This document shows positions 34,920 through 47,900 of a stretch of 64,000 nt of DNA, piece after piece. The translations under genes were made by a program, and so were the position numbers. Each line of letters opens with the position of its first letter. Positions within the stretch are counted from its first letter, which is position 1. The DNA is from Lepas anatifera. Taxonomy: Eukaryota > Arthropoda > Thecostraca > Lepadidae. The notes under the pieces are model-generated. The model had not been told where the DNA came from. It searched no databases and saw nothing but the letters and a program-made list of their open reading frames with translations. Where the stretch lies: contig JAOTON010001526.1 in assembly GCA_034440635.1 (NCBI GenBank), forward strand, positions 2,613,001 to 2,677,000, written 5' to 3'.

Positions 34920-37900
34920 ACACCGCGCCGAATCTTATCAAAATCGTGACACGCGCAAGGAAAAGCTCCATGTGGGCAATGCATCCAGTGTGCTGCACTA
35001 CTATAGCGTTAAATAACTGGCCCCTGACTGTCGGAGCCGCATGACGAAATCCATGGAGCGAAGCGGATTGAGATTTCTCAAGCGGCTCTATTCTGGCCGC
35101 TTGCCGGTTCTAACAGTTGATGCCAGGGCTCTGCAATTGTGTAGGGTATTAGCCCTATTACGCTAGATACCCAAACTAAGGCCCCCGAATCTAAATTCAA
35201 AATAGTTTTTGATAAGTTTTGGAATAAATGTTTTCAATTTTGAATTTTCTCATTTTTATTTCTTAAGTGACGAACTTAAAATTTGCCTCCTTTTGAATAA
35301 GCAACAGGGGCCACCTAAGAAAAAAACTTCGAACTGGTCCGACAAATTTATTACGCCAAAACGCAGTATTTCTAATACAAGCAAAAAAGCTATTGAAATT
35401 TGACGCCGACTTATAAGCTCGAAATGTCAGCAGGCACGCTTCAGTTAGTTAAACACAGCCACCTGGAGTTAGCTAGGTCAATTTTCTTGGGCTTAGGCAT
35501 AGTTTCCAGTGGAAAACGTAAATTCTGACCTTGTTTTTCCCATTCTACCGGAGGACTGAATTTTTGCTAATTTTATTTAAGTCTTAATATCTCGCGATCT
35601 ACTGCGCCGATATGACTTTTTATTTCAAAAATAATGAACGAACATGGCTTCCGCCTGATCATATGTGGAGATGGATATCGAGATATTGAAATTCATTGTT
35701 TTATATTTATAAATATAATTTTAGTAGACAACTTTATTTGTAGCTTCTTGGTTCTAAGCACATGTCATTCACAAGCTCAGAATTGACATGGCTGAATAAG
35801 AAAATTAATTGCAGTCATTTCATTCATTTACACTACCCACTTATCTCCAACGGCTTTCGAGTAATTCGTCCGAAAGGGTATTTCAAGGAGCTAAATTTCA
35901 CGGAACATGCTTGCTTTTCACCATGTTTTTTTCAAGTCCTTAGAAGGAATGGAAGTGGATGAAATTTCGCATGAAGCTAGCTTAGGGTGCTGGGTCGCCG
36001 ATTCAAGTGATTCTAGGCCAATATAATGTTTCGTTCGTCTCCTGGAAGTAACTTTATACCATGCCTTTTCTGTACGAACAGAGCACCCGGCGCCACGATC
36101 ACGGGATCGTTTTGATTGAGTGATACCGGCCAGTGATCTCCTGACGGGTCGCAGGTGTAGGGATAGTGGGGATAGTGTTTGAGCTAGGCCGAAGCTGTGG
36201 TCATGTACATACAAGCGCAGCAGTCTTGACTTCAAAAGTCAGCTACCTACGTAGAAGGAGAAGCGATGGAAAATGAAGGGAAGGTGTTTATGGTATATTA
36301 TTTATTATCTCTATTAGTAGGAGGCCGTCTGATGGGCAATGAAGCCGGAAACTCAAGAGGGAAATGTCTAGTTTTGTTTCTTAAGGGCATATTGAAGGGT
36401 AACAGAAACTGAAAAAGAAAGGAAACAATTGTTAAGAATATGGAATGGGAACAGGAAAGATTATATTTCCACAAGATAACACGAAAGAGGACAAGAAGAG
36501 AATGAATTTGAGGAGATTTAGATAGCAACAATTCCGGAATAAGTTCATATGATCATTGTATGAGACATTTAATTCAAAGCAGCGAAAATCACATCATGTT
36601 CGATCCCCGAAATTCCAAGCATAGCGTTGCAATGGCTGTAACATCAATATTCTGAGCTAGGCACTCGGTCTCGTCTCCGCCAGTTTCACTGAATATGTTT
36701 CAATTTGGGTCCTTGTTGAAGCATCCAGTTTAAGGAGGCAAAATCATTTCGTTTTCAGCTTCAAAAATTCCGAAACCATGATTCAATAGCACTTACACAT
36801 AAACATCTGAACGAAACGCACCAGGGTCAGACCCCTGTAATTTCCTGGAATATGATGCAGCCTGCTCTATCTTCACACACGCCTAAATGGCTGAGAGTTA
36901 GTGGCGCAATTTCGACCTGTGCAGTTGATGTGCCATTAACCCAAATAATGGCTTTAAAAATGAAGTGAAATGCAGCGTATCGTCGCATTTTCTACCACTC
37001 AGTCAGAAGGATGCTCGACGAAAAATATGCTGATAGGGGATCTACCTACGTTTGCTTTGGCCTAGGCCTGGTCGTCTTTTAGTATGTTGGTAAGAATCTA
37101 ATACGTATGGATTGCAGGAATATTACAAATAAAGAACAATGCTCTTAAATTCCAACATCGCTTGAACAGCTCCCATTTACTATCTCTTTTTCACTCCAAA
37201 GCGAGACTATCGGCGCTCCGGCTACCAGCAGAAATTTGAGAGGGCCGTGGTTAATAGGCAAACGAAATATTGACCAAAATTTGACTTTAATCGAAACTTA
37301 CATTTGTATACTCGCTTAATCTTACGTAAATAATGTTTTTGGGACCAAGATTAGACTAGTGACGGTGAAAATAGAGCGTAACGTCGCCAGTCCCTCTGGC
37401 CGCCACCAGGTGCGCTAGTATCGCCTGTTGTTAAGAGATAGGCAGAACTTCTTCGGCCCTGCGCCGGATGGGTTTTATAATTTCATGGAAATGAAGGTTA
37501 TTATCTGATTTCTTTGTGTTCAGGGCAAAAGAAAATCTTGGAGCAGCTTGATCTAAAACAATTACCCCGGATATGACACGGCCTACTGTATTCTCCTTCC
37601 GCCCATGCTAAAGAAAATAAAGCCCCATAATTATAATGTTTGGTTTTTAACGACGCAATAACTGCTGAGCTCATATGGCGTTGGAGAAGGAGGGGAATGA
37701 GCAGGATTGAAATAGAGCAGAGCGCCAAATCCCGACTCTAGGTGGGCTCAATCCCACGATACAATGCACATTAAAATGAAACCCGCAAAAAGGCTTTATT
37801 AACAAATAGTATAATATCAAAGTGAAATGATATTAAATACTAGCCAGTAAGTGGTACAAAACACAAAAAAACTCATTAGTAGGTCCCAAGTCACTCAACG

Positions 37901-37985
37901 CTACAGTCAAGTCTCTTCGTTCTGTTAATAATCCTTCCCGACCATAGCAGCACTGGCGGATCACTATCACTGCTTGCATTTTCAA
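34920..37985. other. Intergenic, no gene seen
   Basis: 3 kb without a recognised domain, RNA gene or terminal repeat. The longest frame (105 codons, minus, 35918-36235) matches no family I know. Confidence 0.4.
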
Positions 37986-37988
37986 TTG

Positions 37989-39127
37989 CCGCGGAGGGTG
38001 TCAATCCGTAGCACCAGTCTCCGCGGAGGGTGCCAATCCGTAGCACCAGTCTCCGCGGAGGGTGTCAATCCGTAGCACCAGTCTCCGCGGAGGGTGCCAA
38101 TCCGCAGCACCAGTCTCCGCGGAGGGTGTCAATCCGTAGCACCAGTCTCCGCGGAGGGTGCCAATCCGTAGCACCAGTCTCCGCGGAGGGTGTCAATCGG
38201 TAGCACCAGTCTCCAAGGAGGGTGCCAATCCGTAGCACCAGTCTCCGCGGAGGGTGTCAATCCGTAGCACCAGTCTCCGCGGAGGGTGTCAATCCGTAGC
38301 ACCAGTCTCCGCGGAGGGTGTCAATCCGTAGCACCAGTCTCCGCGGAGGGTGTCAATCCGTAGCACCAGTCTCCGCGGAGGGTGCCAATCCGTAGCACCA
38401 GTCTCCGCGGAGGGTGCCAATCCGTAGCACCAGTCTCCGCGGAGGGTGTCAATCCGTAGCACCAGTCTCCGCGGAGGGTGTCAATCCGTAGCACCAGTCT
38501 CCGCGGAGGGTGTCAGATCTGAAGCACCAGCCGCCGCGGAGGATATCAGATCTGTAGCACCAGCCGCCGCGGAGGGTGTCAGATCTGTAGGATCAGCTGC
38601 CGTGGAGGGTGTCAGATCCTTGGAACCTGCCGCCGCGGAGGGTGTCAATCCGTAGCACCAGTCACCGCGGAGGGTGCCAATCCGCAGCAGCAGTCACCGC
38701 GGAGGGTGCCAATCCGCAGCACCAGTCGCCGCGGAGGGTGCCAATCCGTAGCACCAGTCACCGCGGAGGGTGATATCCGCAGCACCAGTCTCCGCGGAGG
38801 GGTGCCAATCCGTAGCACCAGTCTCCGCGGAGGGTGCCAATCCGTAGCACCAGTCTCCGCGGAGGGTGCCAATCCGTAGCACCAGTCTCCGCGGAGGGTG
38901 TCAACCGTAGCACCGGTCTCCACGGAGGGTGCCAATCCGTAGCACCAGTCTCCGCGGAGGGTGTCAGATCTGTAGCACCAGTCGCCGCGGAGGGTGTCAA
39001 TCCATAGCACCAGCCACCGTGGAGGGTGCCAGATCTATAACACCAGCCGCCGCGGAGGGTGCTAGATCTGAAGCGCCAGCCGCCGCGGATGGTGTCAGAT
39101 CTGTAGCACCAGCCGCCGCGGAGGGTG
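37989..39127. repeat. 32-bp GC-rich minisatellite, about 35 units
   Basis: About 1.14 kb of tandem 32-bp units. The left two-thirds follow CCGCGGAGGGTG(T/C)CAATCCGTAGCACCAGTCT. A second variant with CAGATCTGTAGCACCAGCCG appears at 38514-38640 and 38955-39127. Each unit contains CCGCGG. Units are homogenised in blocks. Because 32 is not a multiple of 3, frames inside it change every unit and are not genes. Confidence 0.97.
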
Positions 39128-39494
39128 CATTTGTATTTATTCATGTAAATGAGCAACAGGTATAACCCACTAATAGCTGAAGTCAAACAAGTAAAACAAA
39201 GACATGGTATTTACAATGAAATGGTGAAAATGATACCCATGGCATTCCGAAATAGGCAACAAAGTCACGCGCTCGCCCTAAGTCTTGGTGTCATTAAAAC
39301 ATTGTAGAAATAAGACATCATTATGACATAAAGCCTCTACAATAATAAAAGTGGGTATACAAGATGTGCAGATAAAAACAAAAACAAAAACACAGGATGA
39401 AGGTAAAAACTTTCGCTAAAACACAGACTTAAATAAGAGCCACACGATAATCAAAACAGGTGCTGCCTGATGTGCTTCACTACAGCACCTTTAA

Positions 39495-40301
39495 CACGCG
39501 CATTGACGGGGTGGCGGGTACCCGCCCCTCGGGTTTTTCAGAGACAGCAGAAAAACGGCGGCGCGTAGCGCCGCCGTACGTGGCATACCTTTTTCCTCAT
39601 CATTTTTACAACTTCTGTGAAAATTTTAAGATCAGGTCATCTAAGGTCAGGTCATCAGTACAGGTCAAGTGACCTGACCTAAAAAAAAGTTGAAGATAGC
39701 ATAAGTCGTAGCAGGGTGAACTTATCCGATTGAAACTCATATCACATAATGAGCCCACCGAGTTCTCTAAAATTCCGGTATTTTTGATATCGATGACCTA
39801 ATGTCAGGTACCTATCCCTTGAAATACATGGGAAAAAGGGTTTTTACTTAATAATTCAGTAACGGATGGTGATAGAGCGTTTATTTTACTTACCTTGGCT
39901 TTACGGTTCAAATGATATGCATTTTATATAATTTGACCTTGACCTGACCTCAGAACAGGTCAAGTCCTTGATTTGACCTAGCAAGATCAAAACATATATC
40001 ATTCGATTCGGCTTGCTGCGAGGATTCATACAGATTAAGCCGTTCTGCTCTATCTTTACTTGTTCAGATGTAATGGCCGAAAACCTTAATTTACATGTTA
40101 TCCCTATGACGGCATGTTTTGATCTCTCGTGACCTTAAATGTGACCTGAAAAAAGTTTAAATATTTTCGATGGAGAAATGGATGGGCTACCCAACGCCGT
40201 TTACCGTTTTTTGCTACCTAACGTGGTTCTCGAGATCTTAGGGGGGCGGGTACCCGCCCCCGTCAAAGCGAAGGTGGCTCAGAGCCCCGTCAATTCGTGT
40301 G
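39495..40301. mobile_element. M-family MITE copy 7
   Basis: 807 bp; TTAA at 39491-39494 and 40302-40305; termini CACGCGCATTGACGGGG and CCCCGTCAATTCGTGTG. The half-site cluster at 39630-39680 again includes AGGTCAAGTGACCT. It directly abuts the 3' side of the decayed LINE that starts at 40306. Confidence 0.85.
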
Positions 40302-40305
40302 TTAA

Positions 40306-42110
40306 AAATATGGCATGTGGTGGTAAACGGGTCGATTGTGGGACACTTGATTGTGAAATCATTGAAACAAAGTAAAGCACGAATAAAAACACCTCGCTTT
40401 ACAGTTTCGACGCGGCCAAATGGAACCTGAAAAATTTGTAGTTGTGCCCCCTGGTTCGACGCTGAGGGTCGTGAAAGGGGAGGCTCCCAAGCAGGAAGGG
40501 TGGAGTCTTTCTTGCCCATGATTATTTTTTAATGAAGCATAAATCATATTAATATTTTCTTTGCGAGAGGCTGGCGATTTCGAATAATTTTAATAGGTCG
40601 TGATAAGAAAGCGTGATGGAAGGCTGAGATGTATGAATGTGGGCAGCTAACCACAAAATAAATTTGTGCTGAGTTCTGTCCAACCTTTCCAAATTAGTTT
40701 GACCAGCCGCTCTCCAAATGACGCAACCGTATTCAAGAATGGACCGAACGTTGCCGAAATATGCTGCTAGGATGGGGTCTGTTTTCAGACTTCCCGTTGT
40801 TCGGCCGGTCTGGAGAGATCGTATGAGCACACCCATCGTCCTATTTGCCCTGCTGACGGTGTAATCGATGTGGTTTTAAAGGTTAATTTCGTGTCAAGCC
40901 AAACACCCAGATCTCGAACCTCTTCTACGTGATCCAGATAAGTGTTTTAAATTTTGTACCGGACCAGAATTGGATGTCTTTTCAGAGTCATTCTAAACGA
41001 GCAGTATTTTGATGGGTTGAGGTTCAGTTTCCAATCGTTGGATCAAACTGCTAGCCAATCAAGGTCCTTTTGAAGAAGTTCCGAGTGCTTTGACTCGGTG
41101 ATTTTGTGACAGAGCTTTACATCGTCAGCAAGGAGAAGAATATTTGTCTGAATGTTGTCTGGGAGGTCATTTATGAAGAGTGCAAAGAGCAACGGAGATA
41201 TCAGACTACCTTCCGGCGTTCCAGAGCGAACCTGGGTTCAATCAGGACATTTTCCATTGATAATGACTCGTTGTTTACGATTGCACAGAAAAGTTTTAAG
41301 CCAATGCAAAGCCTGTCCGGAAATATTGTTTGATTTTTGAAGTTTGTGAAGGAGACGTTTATGGTTTACGCTCTGGAATGCCGAAGAGTAGTCAGTGTAG
41401 ATGACATCTGTCTGATGGCCTGAAGAGGTGGAATCCCACGCAGTTTTTAGGAGACTAGCTAAATTTGTGTCACAAGACCTGCGTGGGACAAAACCGTGTT
41501 GTTTCTCGGTTAATACGGGCCGAACATGGGAAAGCAGGGTCTCATACACGGATCTCTCCAGAACTTTGCCGAACAGTGGGAGGAGTGAAACGCTGCGGTA
41601 ATTTTCAGGCGAATTTCTGGTACCTTTTTTGAAAATCGGAACAATGTTTGCCTCCACCCACCTGCTCGGGAAAACCCCTCGATCGACTGACTTTTCGAAC
41701 AGTATGTACAATGGATGAGCTAATTCGTTACGGCATTCCTTAATAATCCGAGCGCTGATATTGTCCGGGCCACAAGCTTTGTATATCTGAAGGTCTTCTA
41801 AAATATTCTTAATTTGTGCCTCTGATGCAGTAAACTTGTCTAAATTTGCAATAAAGTGATCAGGTGTATCTGGATATTGAACTGGATCTTCTAGTCTAAA
41901 TTTTCTCGCAAATGTTTGGTTTAGAAGATCTGAAGATCTTCTTTATCTCCTGTAGTGATGCAATTTCCGTCGGATAGTGCCGGTATCTGTCCCTTAGAGC
42001 CCTTAATGCAATTTAAAAAAGACCAAAATCGTGAAGGATTAGTTTTGAAGTTACCTATCATGCTTTGGAGATGCTGAAGTATTTGTCGCAAGATATGCTT
42101 TTGAATGGGG
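40306..42110 (-). pseudogene. CR1/Jockey-like LINE ORF2, RT domain, 5'-truncated
   Basis: Minus-strand RT ORF with several breaks. In order: a pre-RT linker NPSRFWSFLNCIKGSKG (near 42040), FPSRWVEANIVPIFKKG and YRSVSLLP (near 41650-41590), QHGFVPRRSCDTNLA, VIYTDYSSAFQSVNHKRLL (motif A, near 41400), GTPEGSLISPLLFALFINDL (near 41215) and LLADDVKL (motif C, near 41130). The thumb block ILEYGCVIW follows (near 40730), then a C-terminal arm with VPFGRVETVKRGVF. The AP-type endonuclease and ORF1 are missing. The 5' end fades near 42110, 130 bp from the LINE array. No RNase H. Inactive. Confidence 0.85.
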
Positions 42111-42241
42111 CTGGCGCCTGCAGCGCAGGCTGCGCGGGCTGGCGCCTGCAGCGCTACTGGACGCATGAGGGCGGTTCTGTGCGGCGCGGTGGGGTGCGGC
42201 GGCGTCGGCGGGTTGCGAGTGCGGTGCGGGGATGATCGGAG
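42100..42241. repeat. GC-rich spacer with 18-bp duplication, left edge of LINE array
   Basis: GGCTGGCGCCTGCAGCGC occurs at about 42109-42126 and 42137-42154, followed by a G/C-rich stretch to the first base of LINE copy A. It lacks the 12-mer seen at the two inner junctions. Confidence 0.7.
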
Positions 42242-42411
42242 GCTTGCCTGACTGACACCCTGCTTGAGCGTTTGCCGGCAGGTCTGGTGTCGTTGCTGCT
42301 TGCTGTCGTTGCTGCTTGCTGCGTTTCCTGCTGCGAAGACAAGAAGAAGGAGTAGAAGACTTTTTCAAGACCTGCTCCCGGCTCGAGTCTTCGCTGCGAC
42401 CAGTCTGTCCC

Positions 42412-42803
42412 ACCGACCGCTGTTTTTACAGCTGGTCGGTGCGGTACTTTGACTCCAGCCGGCCTCACCAGCCGCTGTTTTTACAGCTGGTTGGTGTGGT
42501 GCTGTTGGACGTCAGCTGGTCTTTTCGGTAATTACCCTATCGGTCCAGGTGGTCTTGGTTTCTTGGATTCCGGCCACCTGGTACCTCTTCTTCTCAGTCC
42601 CATAACCCTACTCTTTCTCTACTATCTCTTTTACTCTTCGGCCGGAAACCCGAGTGGTGGGACGTTTGTCCCGGGGTGAGCACGCTTGTTGGACCTCGTC
42701 AGTCCTTGGGCGTGTGGCTTTGGCTGGACCTATCGGTCCTCCATTGCTAAAATCCCTAATACGTAAGGCCATCTCACTTTCACCCCCGCTTAATAGAAGC
42801 GGG
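42412..42803 (+). promoter_or_regulatory. Structured 5' leader of LINE copy A (four hairpins)
   Basis: Hairpin 1: ACCGACC (42412-42418) with GGTCGGT (42434-42440). Hairpin 2: ACCAGCC (42467-42473) with GGTTGGT (42489-42495), one pair being G-U in RNA. Both loops share CTGTTTTTACAG. Hairpin 3: CCAGGTGG (42545-42552) with CCACCTGG (42574-42581). Hairpin 4: CCCGCTT (42785-42791) with AAGCGGG (42797-42803). The same elements recur in copies B and C. The role is not known; packaging, translation or promoter functions are possible. No TATA box precedes the element, as expected for an internal LINE promoter. Confidence 0.6.
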
Positions 42804-43210
42804 TCCCCTCTCAAACCCTCCACCCGGGCTGCGTCTGTGCAAGGGTACCACGGTACCTGCCCCTAGGGATTCACAAGCATAGGCCCCAGTCAGGCTCCTT
42901 TTTAGAGGCTGAGTCAGCCACCTAGGCCCCTGTTAGGTCCTGAAGAGGCACCTGCCTCCCCTCCGACTTAAACCCCCTCTTAGTGGCTGAGTCAGCCTTT
43001 TGCTCACACTTTTCTAAGGCTAGGTGCTTTCTCTAAGCACTCCCCAGTTAGGATAATACTCCAACACCCAACCCTAGCTAGGTTAATACTCCCATTAGCT
43101 TTGCTAGTAAAACTAGGACCACTTTCTTCAATTCAACTTCTCTAGCCATTTCTACCCAAAAGGTGTTAGCAAAGCTAATACCAAGTATCTCATTTAAACT
43201 TAAACGTACC

Positions 43211-44990
43211 ATGGCTTCCACCTCTCTCTTCCGCCCCTCCAGCCCCCCGTTTGAACAAAGCCAACCTGCCAAGCGGAGCTTGGCTGGTTGGCACCTACCT
43301 TTCGGCGCACCAAAACTTGGCAAAAGAGTCTACCTTTAATTTGGATAAGGCCATCAGCCAAAAAGTGAAAGGTAGTTTTGAGATTATCAAGCATCAAAAA
43401 GATATCCTGATCAAAACCTCAAATCAGGAATCTACCCGAGCCCTGCTGGCCACAAAAACTTTTGGGTCGAAACCAGTCATCTTTTCTGTCCACCACTCCC
43501 TTAACTTCTACCGGGGCATCATCAATGCCCCGGAAGTGTCCCATCTCTCTGATGTGGACCTTGAGCACATGTTTGACTTTAAAGGTCAAAATGTGCTAGC
43601 CCTCGAAAAATTGAACCCCAACAAAAATTCTACGCAAAAAGACCCACGTCTACGAGACCACAGATTCATTGTCACCTTCGACACAAAGTGTCGGGATGAC
43701 TGCGGCCAAATTAAACTGGGCGACTGTGTCTACCCAGTTAGGCCGTACTACCCCCTCCCTATTCGTTGCCAAACTTGTCAAAGGTACGGGCACGTAGAAA
43801 CCAACTGCAAGAACCCCACCCCACGATGCGGCAAGTGCAGTGCTAAGCACCGCACTAAAGATTGCACCTCTAAAAGCCTCAAGTGCGCTGCCTGTGGCGG
43901 CGCTCATGGGGCAGATAATCCCAAGTGCCCGACCTGGCTCCGAGAAAAAGAAGTTAACGTTTTGGCTGAGGAAAAAAAGCTCCCGTTTGACCTGGCCCGC
44001 AAAGAAGTGCTGCAAAAAGAAAAGAGCCGCACAGTCCCAAAAAGCTGTGGTAGCAAGGCTACCACAGCAGCCCCCAGCACAGCCGGCCAGGAACACCCCA
44101 TTTCCAAACATCCTCAGCCACCCAAAAACACAAGCCGCCACATCCGCCCCCTAATGGAGCCCCTTTTCTTGGCGCCCATCAGGCCGTCCGTCCCCCTCCC
44201 CCCACCACGTGGCGCAATCACTTTTTGGCGTAGGTGGACGCCCGCTGCGGGCTGGGAGGATCTCCCGACCCGCACTAGTTCTCCGCCAGGTCTTCCGACC
44301 GAAAATCCTCCCGCCCCTCAGGCACCTAAAATCACCAGGAAGACCTGGACACCAGCAGCAGGGTGGCAAAGCCACTCTGCACGAGTGACTGAAAAGTCTG
44401 ATTTCCCCTCGCTACCTGCCCCCAAGCACTCTAAATTCACCGGTGCTCCCCTTCCCAGGCGCCGCCAAAGGCAGGCTCCGAGAAGGCCTTTAACGAGTGG
44501 CAGCCTACCCCCTCAGGGTAAAACGGCTGCCACTCAAACCAAAATCCAAAAAGTAAACATTTCAACCCAAACTGAAACTGCTCCTCTCTCCTTGGAAAGA
44601 AGCGATGCTTCTTTCCAAACAGCACCAACCACCCGCACTTGCGGATCCCAAACCGACCTCATAGGTCATTATATGCAGTTTCAGTTTTCAAGTGACTTTG
44701 AAACGTCAGACGACAAAAGTCAGTCTGACAACGAGCTGTCCGGGACAGAGACCGTCTCTGACACCAGCAGTGCTTCAGAGACGAGCTCTGCAAAAACTGT
44801 TATAAACACTTCCAGAGCTCCCCTCCTGGAAACCCCCAGCCCCGGCTCCTCCAGCCCCGGCAGCTCACCCGTAGCAAGGAAAATTAGCTTTTCCAGACAC
44901 TCCACCCCAGTTTCTCCTGCTAGCGATAGCAGCAGCAGCAGGTGCTCGTATAACCTTCGTAAGCGTAGATCCCCTAATCACAAACGTTAA
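43211..44990 (+). pseudogene. LINE copy A ORF1, single-base frameshift near the start
   Basis: The same protein as copy B ORF1, but the C run at 43243-43248 has six C where B and C have five, shifting the frame after about 11 codons. From 43251 the rest, including all three zinc knuckles, is open to the stop at 44990. Either the copy cannot make ORF1 from its natural ATG (43211) or this is a homopolymer sequencing error. Confidence 0.85.
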
Positions 44991-44998
44991 AAACCACC

Positions 44999-47900
44999 AT
45001 GGGTTCAATTCTGCAATGGAATACAAATGGCCTTATCGGGAAATTCCCGCTTTTTTCATCAATATTTGCTGAGAAAAAACCGGCACTAGCAGCATTACAA
45101 GAGACCCACTTTACTGATAAAGATAACGATAAATACAAAATCTCGGGTTACTCTTGGTATCGCCATAACGTAAACGCTGCTGTCCGTAAGGGAGGCACAG
45201 CCATCCTAATAGAAAATAGCATCCCACACAGTCACGTGCCTTTGGTAACATCACTGGACTGTGTAGCTATTAGTTTGAAAATACAACACGTCCAATTGAC
45301 GGTTGTTTCAATATACATATCCCCTTGCGACCCTGATCCAACGGATCGGGAACTCGCACAACTATTTAATCAAATAAACGGGCCTTTGTTATTACTTGGA
45401 GACTTGAATGGTCACCACCCATCCTGGGGCAGCGCCACGCCAAATCGTAGAGGTGAAATTATATATGACGCAATAGGTTCTCAAAATTTAGTTATCCTAA
45501 ATAACGGCGCACCAACCCGCCAAGCAACGCAAAGCGGACATTTAGACACAGCCATTGATATTTCGTGCTGCACGCCTAGAATTGCGTCACTGTTTACCTG
45601 GGATGTCGAAGACAACCCAGGCATGAGCGATCACCTCCCAATCAAAATCAATGTCCCCCAAGGAGCACTCGACCGCGTTGATCTGTATACCCCTTCCTGG
45701 AATCTAAAACGAGCGGACTGGACAAAATTTGAGGCAGAGGTCGACCTCACACTGGTCACCGAAGGTGACCCACACTCGGCAGACATTGAATTAATACTAA
45801 GAGCCATAAGCTCAGCAGCACAAGTAGCGATACCAAAAACCAGAGGACCCCGAAAGAAAAACGGAGCCCCATGGTGGAACGCAGAGACGGCACACGCCAA
45901 AGCTCAAATGATTAGAGCCCGCAAGGCATATGAGAGGAGGGCACACAGCCCTACTCGATCCGCACTTCGGGCAGCAAAAGAACACTTTCGAAACACGTGC
46001 AAGCGGGTTCAAAAGGACAGTTTCAACTCTTTTGCCTCCAAATTCAACCGCTTCACTCCCACCACCCAAGTCTGGAAAACCATTAGAGCTTTCTCTGCGA
46101 AGCGACCACCCCGTGGACCTTTCCCTCAACTAAAAATAGCTGGCCAACCCATCACCGAACCTAAGGAAGTCATGGATAAATTTGCTGATCATTACGCCAG
46201 TGTCGCAGCTAATAACTCATACAGCCAGCGCTCCAAAGACCAGGCAGAATGGTGCAAAAAGCACACATTCATCAATTATGGTAATCAAGAGTATTATAAT
46301 GTACCATTTACAATGACCGAGCTAAATTACGCCATTAGCAAGTGTGGAAACACTGCAGTGGGCCCTGACGAAATTCACTACTCTTTCTTCAGGCACCTCA
46401 GCCAAACAGCACTAAAGTACCTGCTTTCGGCCATTAACAACATGTTTCTTAGCGACTCTTTCCCCACATCGTGGCGAGAGAGTATTATCATTCCCCTTCC
46501 AAAACCTGGCAAAGAAAAAACAGACCCAAAAGGTTATCGCCCAATTTCGCTTACTAGCTGTGCTAGCAAGCTTGTCGAGCGCATGGTAAACGTTAGACTT
46601 CACGAGATCCTCGAAAAGAAGCTTGATGCTATGCAATCAGGCTTCCGGCGCGGGCGAGCCACCACTGACAATTTGGTGAAACTAGTCAGTGACATCCAAA
46701 ATGGCTTTTACAAAAAGCAAGTAACAATAGCTGCATTCTTAGACATTAAATCGGCGTTCGATCGCGTACAAAAAGACGCCCTTTTGTTTAAATTAAGCAA
46801 GCTAGGAATTCGTGGCCACCTTGCAAAATTCATTGAAAACTTCCTCAAGGACCGAAAATTTAAAGTCCGTTGTGGCACCACATTCTCCTACCTGGCAACC
46901 CAGGACCAAGGCACACCCCAGGGTAGCGTTCTGTCCCCCACCCTCTTTTTAGTAATGATCAATGATCTCTTCGCCAAAAAGCTACCGCCTGGAATAAATT
47001 ACTCCCTCTTTGCGGACGATGTCGCCATTTGGAAAACCACTGCAATCGATACCAGGCGGTATAACGAACCAGAATTCCAACACGCAACTACGCAGTTGCA
47101 GGACAGCTTAAACGACATCGATAATTGGTGTAGCTTAATGGGTCTATCACTCTCGGCGGAAAAATCATCAGTCGTTGTCTTTGCCAGAGCGCATTCCAGA
47201 CACGACCCTCCACGGCTCCAAATCTCGGGTAAACCTATTGAATGCACCAATAGCTTCAAATTCTTGGGCGTCACCCTAGATTCCCGATTGAGTTTCAATG
47301 AGCACATCACCAAAGTCGTCTCTAGCTGTCAAAAGCGAGTCAACATTCTCCGCATGCTCGGCGGCACAGAGTATGGCGGGGATCGAAAGACCCTGCTTAT
47401 GCTCTACAAGTCCCTGATTCGGTCCATTCTCGAATATAATTCGTTCGTTTTTGACTCGACGAACAAGACCAATAAATTAAAGCTAGAGCGAGTCCAAAAC
47501 GCCAGTATCCGGGCAGCCACAGGCGCGCTCAGAGAATCCCCCATCACCAGCCTGCTAACTGATAGCGGGCTGTGCCCACTACAGACAAGACGCGACGCCC
47601 AGCTTATTTCTTACTACATCAAGGTTCAATCCACCGAAAATCACCCGGCAAAACAATGTTTTGCCCATCCCAGACGAGCAAATAAAGCCACTCTACAGAA
47701 GTGGCCCCCATTTAAGCACAGAGTAGCGAAAACCCTGGAAAGCCTAAATCTTGCACTGCCAGCGACAATAGGCAAACCCCCACTCTCCCGCTTCTGGACT
47801 CGAAAAGAGCCCAAAGTGGAATTTCTTTTCACTTCCCGTAAAACGGACTTCTCAGAGGAAGAAGTCTCCCAAAAATTCCTAGAGTTCCGATCTTGTAACG

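Noticed and set aside
35918..36235. 105-codon minus-strand frame
   Set aside because: Biased Arg/Ser composition and no recognised family; treated as chance.
37989..39127. Possible CRISPR array (about 30-bp repeats)
   Set aside because: Units are contiguous with no unique spacers, and the context is eukaryotic.
38446..39186. Repetitive Ala/Glu/Gly-rich and Trp/Tyr-rich frames
   Set aside because: Minisatellite read-through; a 32-bp unit changes frame every repeat.
42264..42866. Short plus-strand frames in the LINE leader
   Set aside because: No conserved protein pattern; the region is better explained as structured 5' UTR.
43650..45900. Open frames opposite LINE ORF1/ORF2, repeated in B and C
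   Set aside because: Antisense shadows of the real ORFs; they recur only because the element recurs.
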